Source: Archangium sp. (GTDB taxonomy: Bacteria; Myxococcota; Myxococcia; Myxococcales; Myxococcaceae). Taken from it: a stretch of 7,256 nt of DNA. The position numbers and the translations under genes were made by a program. The notes under the pieces were generated by a model. It was not told where the DNA came from, did not search any database, and saw nothing but the letters and a program-made list of their open reading frames with translations. Positions 4,920 through 7,256 of the stretch are shown here, in pieces. How positions within the stretch are numbered: position 1 is the stretch's first letter; each line of letters starts with the position of its first letter. The stretch spans positions 1 through 7,256 of the forward strand of contig JAEUJR010001159.1 of the NCBI GenBank assembly GCA_016793585.1. The letters run 5' to 3'.

Positions 4920-7256
4920 TCATCGCCTCCGGCGCAGCAGGCCGATCACACCGAGCAGCGCGACGAGCATCGACGTCGGAGCGCTCTCACACCCGCCCCC
5001 GCGGAACGCGAGCTGATGACGAACGACGGCTCCACCATCGGGCAGGAACGGGCCTGACGTTCCACCGCCACTCACCCCACCCGCCTCGCCTCCACCTGCG
5101 CTCCCACCGCCAGCTTCACCACCCGCGGCGTCACCACCAGCAGCAGCGCCGCCCGCCGACCCGCCGCCGACAGAGCCACCGCCAGCAGAACCTCCGCCCG
5201 CACTGCCTCCACCGGCCGTTCCACCACCCGCACCCGCGTCAGGCTCGACGAACACGCCGCCATCGGAGTCCGACCCGCCATCGGTCGCGAACAGCAGCAA
5301 CCGTCGGTACACCTCGATACGCGTCGCGCGACTGACGATCGACTCGAGGGGAAACCCGAGCAGCGCCGAACGACCCGCGACTCCGGACGCCGCTGCGGCC
5401 CCGCTCGCGAACGAGGCCAGGCGCTGCCCCGCGCCCATCGGGCTCACGACGTCGAGCGGGCCACCGTCGGGGTTGCCGATCACGTCGTAGGTGCCGTTCG
5501 TGCCGTCATCGAGCGTCCACGAGAGCCCCGCGAGCGGACCCGTTCCCGAGAGCGATCGCGAGACCGTGCCCGCCCCCGCCGTCGCCGAACCGAAGTCGGT
5601 GAGGAACGTCATGTTCCCGCCCGACTCGCCGCTGAAGATGACGCGCGTTCCGGCCTGCATCGCCGTGCGCAGGGCGGTCTGCGCCACCGATGAAGGTGCC
5701 GCGCCCCCCGTCTTCCCGCGCCCACCAATCCAGCTCACGACGCCGTACGTCGACGGCACCACCTGCCCGCCTTCGATCGCGTCGTCGGTCGCGCTGTCGA
5801 AGCCCCACGCGAGCGAATCGAGCGCGTCTCCATGCACGCGCACGTACGAGCTGTCGTTCATTCGCCGGGGGAACAACCGTGTGACAGTGCCCAACCCGTA
5901 GCGCGCGGGGAACGCCTCGAGCTGCGCCTGCGTGGCCTCGAAGCGATCGAAACCATTCACCAGCAACGCCAGCGGCTGACCGGCCCGTGCACCGACGACG
6001 GCAGACGGCATGCTCTCACCGCCTGCGTTCACGGCCGCGACGCGGAAGTACTTCGCGCTCGTGGCTGGCAACGCGACCTCGTACGTCGTCATCATCGTCT
6101 CGACGCCTTCGTCCCAGCCGAGCCCGTCATCGCTCGAGTACACGCGGTACTTCGTCGCGGCCTGGCCACCGACGCCCTGCGCGTCGACCGGCGGAGCGCT
6201 CCACGCGATCTCGACCCGCCCATTCATCACGTTCCGTGCGCGCACCCGCGCCGGAGCATCTGGCGGGAACACGGGCGTCACCATGTCGACGCTCGCGAAG
6301 TAGCGAATGATGCCCTGCATGATCGCGCGCGCCGCGATCGCACGAAACTGAGGCTCCTTCAGCCGGTTCGCGTCGGTCGCGTTGTCGTGGAAGGCGACCT
6401 CCATCAGCACGCTGGGAAACTCGTTGTTGTTCGAGGTGTTCAGCTCTCCGAAGTTCGCGCAGAGCGTTCCGTAGTCGCGCCACGTCGGCTCGTTCCACCC
6501 CGCGTCCTGGCGCAGATCGTTCACCAACTCACCGCGCAGAAAGTCGGCGAGCTCTCGACTGCCGGTGAAGCCCGCGTACTCGGTGGCGAGCGTGCAGTTG
6601 CCGACCGAGTCGGTGCCGTAGACGTAGGTCTGGGTTCCTCGGGCCGCGCCGTTCGCCGCGTTGGTGTGCCACGCGACGTAGACCGCCGGCTCGTTCGCCT
6701 CGTGCACCCAGGCCGAGAAGCGGGGCCGCGCGCTGATGTCGTTGTTGCGATCGTTCGCGGCGGTGTTGCCGAGCGGCGCGTACGCGGTGTCGGGAGCACC
6801 GGCCCACTGCGCCTGGTACCGCGACGACTCCTCGAAGCGCCCTCGCCCGCTCACGCCACCGCCGCGATCGATGAGCCCGAGCCCACCACCGAACTTCACC
6901 GCGTCGAGCGAGACGTTGGCCGGGTTCTGCATGCTCGTGGAGTCGTTCTGCGCCACCACCTGCGCCGTGCCGCCCGCCTTGAAATAGAACGAACCGAGCG
7001 AGACCCACGTGCCGCCGTGCCGCTGCTGGTTGATGCGGAAGTGCGAGTCGCCGCCCGCGTGGCGAACGATGAAGTGCGCATCAGGCACGCGCGCGGTGAA
7101 CGCCGTGTACGAGATCGACACCTCGTAGAACCCATCAGCGGGAATCTGCGCCGTCCACGTCGCGCTCGCGGTGACCGTCGGAGAGATCGTCATCAGCCGG
7201 TTGCTCCCGAGCGTGAACGGGTTCACGTCACCCGCCATCGGGAACATCGGCCGCCC
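4920..7256 (-). CDS. multidomain cell-surface N-acetylmuramoyl-L-alanine amidase with golvesin-like and FN3 domains, 5' end outside window
   Basis: The frame is open to the right edge (Gly-Arg-Pro precede the Met at 7247), so the true N-terminus is missing. Counting from that Met: a beta-rich golvesin-C-like domain (about 20-121; ADGFYEV, PDAHFIVRHAGG, HGGTWVSLG); the C-terminal half of an Amidase_3 domain (about 122-318), with zinc-ligand His194 in AWHTNA and catalytic Glu283 in VLMEVAFHDN; a fibronectin type III domain (328-423); a domain of about 230 residues like the amidotransferase-fold units of such proteins (LLVNGFDRF 428-436, VIFSGESGG 536-544, LLGFPLESI 629-637); a Gly-rich linker (671-731); and a MYXO-CTERM-like tail. 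Family members cleave the amide bond between MurNAc and the peptide stem. The first zinc His and the Glu ligand would lie upstream, so activity cannot be confirmed. Only three Cys are visible (218, 263, 753). Confidence 0.85.
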   Translation of the reverse strand, partial: GRPMFPMAGDVNPFTLGSNRLMTISPTVTASATWTAQIPADGFYEVSISYTAFTARVPDAHFIVRHAGGDSHFRINQQRHGGTWVSLGSFYFKAGGTAQVVAQNDSTSMQNPANVSLDAVKFGGGLGLIDRGGGVSGRGRFEESSRYQAQWAGAPDTAYAPLGNTAANDRNNDISARPRFSAWVHEANEPAVYVAWHTNAANGAARGTQTYVYGTDSVGNCTLATEYAGFTGSRELADFLRGELVNDLRQDAGWNEPTWRDYGTLCANFGELNTSNNNEFPSVLMEVAFHDNATDANRLKEPQFRAIAARAIMQGIIRYFASVDMVTPVFPPDAPARVRARNVMNGRVEIAWSAPPVDAQGVGGQAATKYRVYSSDDGLGWDEGVETMMTTYEVALPATSAKYFRVAAVNAGGESMPSAVVGARAGQPLALLVNGFDRFEATQAQLEAFPARYGLGTVTRLFPRRMNDSSYVRVHGDALDSLAWGFDSATDDAIEGGQVVPSTYGVVSWIGGRGKTGGAAPSSVAQTALRTAMQAGTRVIFSGESGGNMTFLTDFGSATAGAGTVSRSLSGTGPLAGLSWTLDDGTNGTYDVIGNPDGGPLDVVSPMGAGQRLASFASGAAAASGVAGRSALLGFPLESIVSRATRIEVYRRLLLFATDGGSDSDGGVFVEPDAGAGGGTAGGGSAGGGSAGGGSVGGGSAGGAAAGGDAAGGEAGGGSAGGGEAGGVSGGGTSGPFLPDGGAVVRHQLAFRGGGCESAPTSMLVALLGVIGLLRRRR
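4923..5003 (-). other. MYXO-CTERM-like C-terminal sorting tag
   Basis: The last 27 residues of the amidase read FRGGGCESAPTS, then a hydrophobic segment (MLVALLGVIGLL), then Arg-Arg-Arg-Arg at the very C-terminus. A Cys in a Gly-rich context, one membrane span and an Arg cluster are the three parts of the myxobacterial MYXO-CTERM tag. That tag is associated with cleavage by a myxosortase and attachment at the surface. Processing of this protein is inferred. Confidence 0.8.
5055..5237 (-). repeat. pentapeptide glycine-rich linker before the sorting tag
   Basis: Residues 671-731 of the amidase repeat units such as TAGGG, SAGGG, SVGGG and EAGGV with a five-residue period, after a DAG. It probably spans from the membrane tag to the folded domains. 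Composition and period match the linker of the RCC1-repeat protein, but it lies at the opposite end of the protein, next to that protein's own membrane anchor. Confidence 0.8.

Noticed and set aside
7245..7247. Met at 7247 as the true start of the amidase
   Set aside because: The frame remains open to the window edge, no ribosome binding site can be seen, there is no signal peptide, and the catalytic domain would lack its N-terminal zinc ligands.

Overview
The window is high-GC DNA that looks myxobacterial (Myxococcota). Three exported proteins carry 'DAG' plus Ala/Ser-Gly-Gly linkers after their signal peptides or before their C-terminal tails. One of them ends in a MYXO-CTERM-like tag (Gly-Gly-Gly-Cys, a hydrophobic stretch, then four Arg). 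The genus cannot be settled from the sequence alone.

Layout. Positions 1-2265 (minus strand) hold a compact glycolytic operon, gap-pgk-tpiA. It encodes glyceraldehyde-3-phosphate dehydrogenase, phosphoglycerate kinase and the first 15 codons of triosephosphate isomerase, which runs off the left edge. Spacings are 15 and 5 bases. A plausible sigma70-type promoter (TTGACT, 17 bases, TAAACG) and a strong ribosome binding site precede gap. Positions 2396-4060 (minus) encode an exported RCC1-repeat protein: signal peptide, pentapeptide glycine linker, two cysteine-rich tandem repeats, and a probable seven-bladed propeller. Divergent to it across 81 bases, 4142-4798 (plus) encodes a small lipoprotein of unknown family with 16 cysteines after the lipidated one. 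Converging on that gene, 4920-7256 (minus, 5' end outside the window) encodes a large surface protein. It contains a golvesin-like domain, the C-terminal half of an Amidase_3 peptidoglycan amidase, a fibronectin type III domain, an amidotransferase-like domain, a Gly-rich linker and the MYXO-CTERM-like tail.

How they fit together. The operon supplies three consecutive or linked steps of lower glycolysis/gluconeogenesis in the cytoplasm. The other three genes are unrelated in metabolism but share an envelope destination and the same linker style. They are in three separate transcription units, so co-function is not shown. I found no RNA genes, CRISPR arrays, insertion sequences or obvious transfer signs, and nothing that amounts to a clear new multi-gene system. 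The most novel-looking items are the cysteine architecture of the small lipoprotein, the apparent insertion of a golvesin-like domain within the amidase, and the disulfide-patterned RCC1 propeller with one deviant blade.
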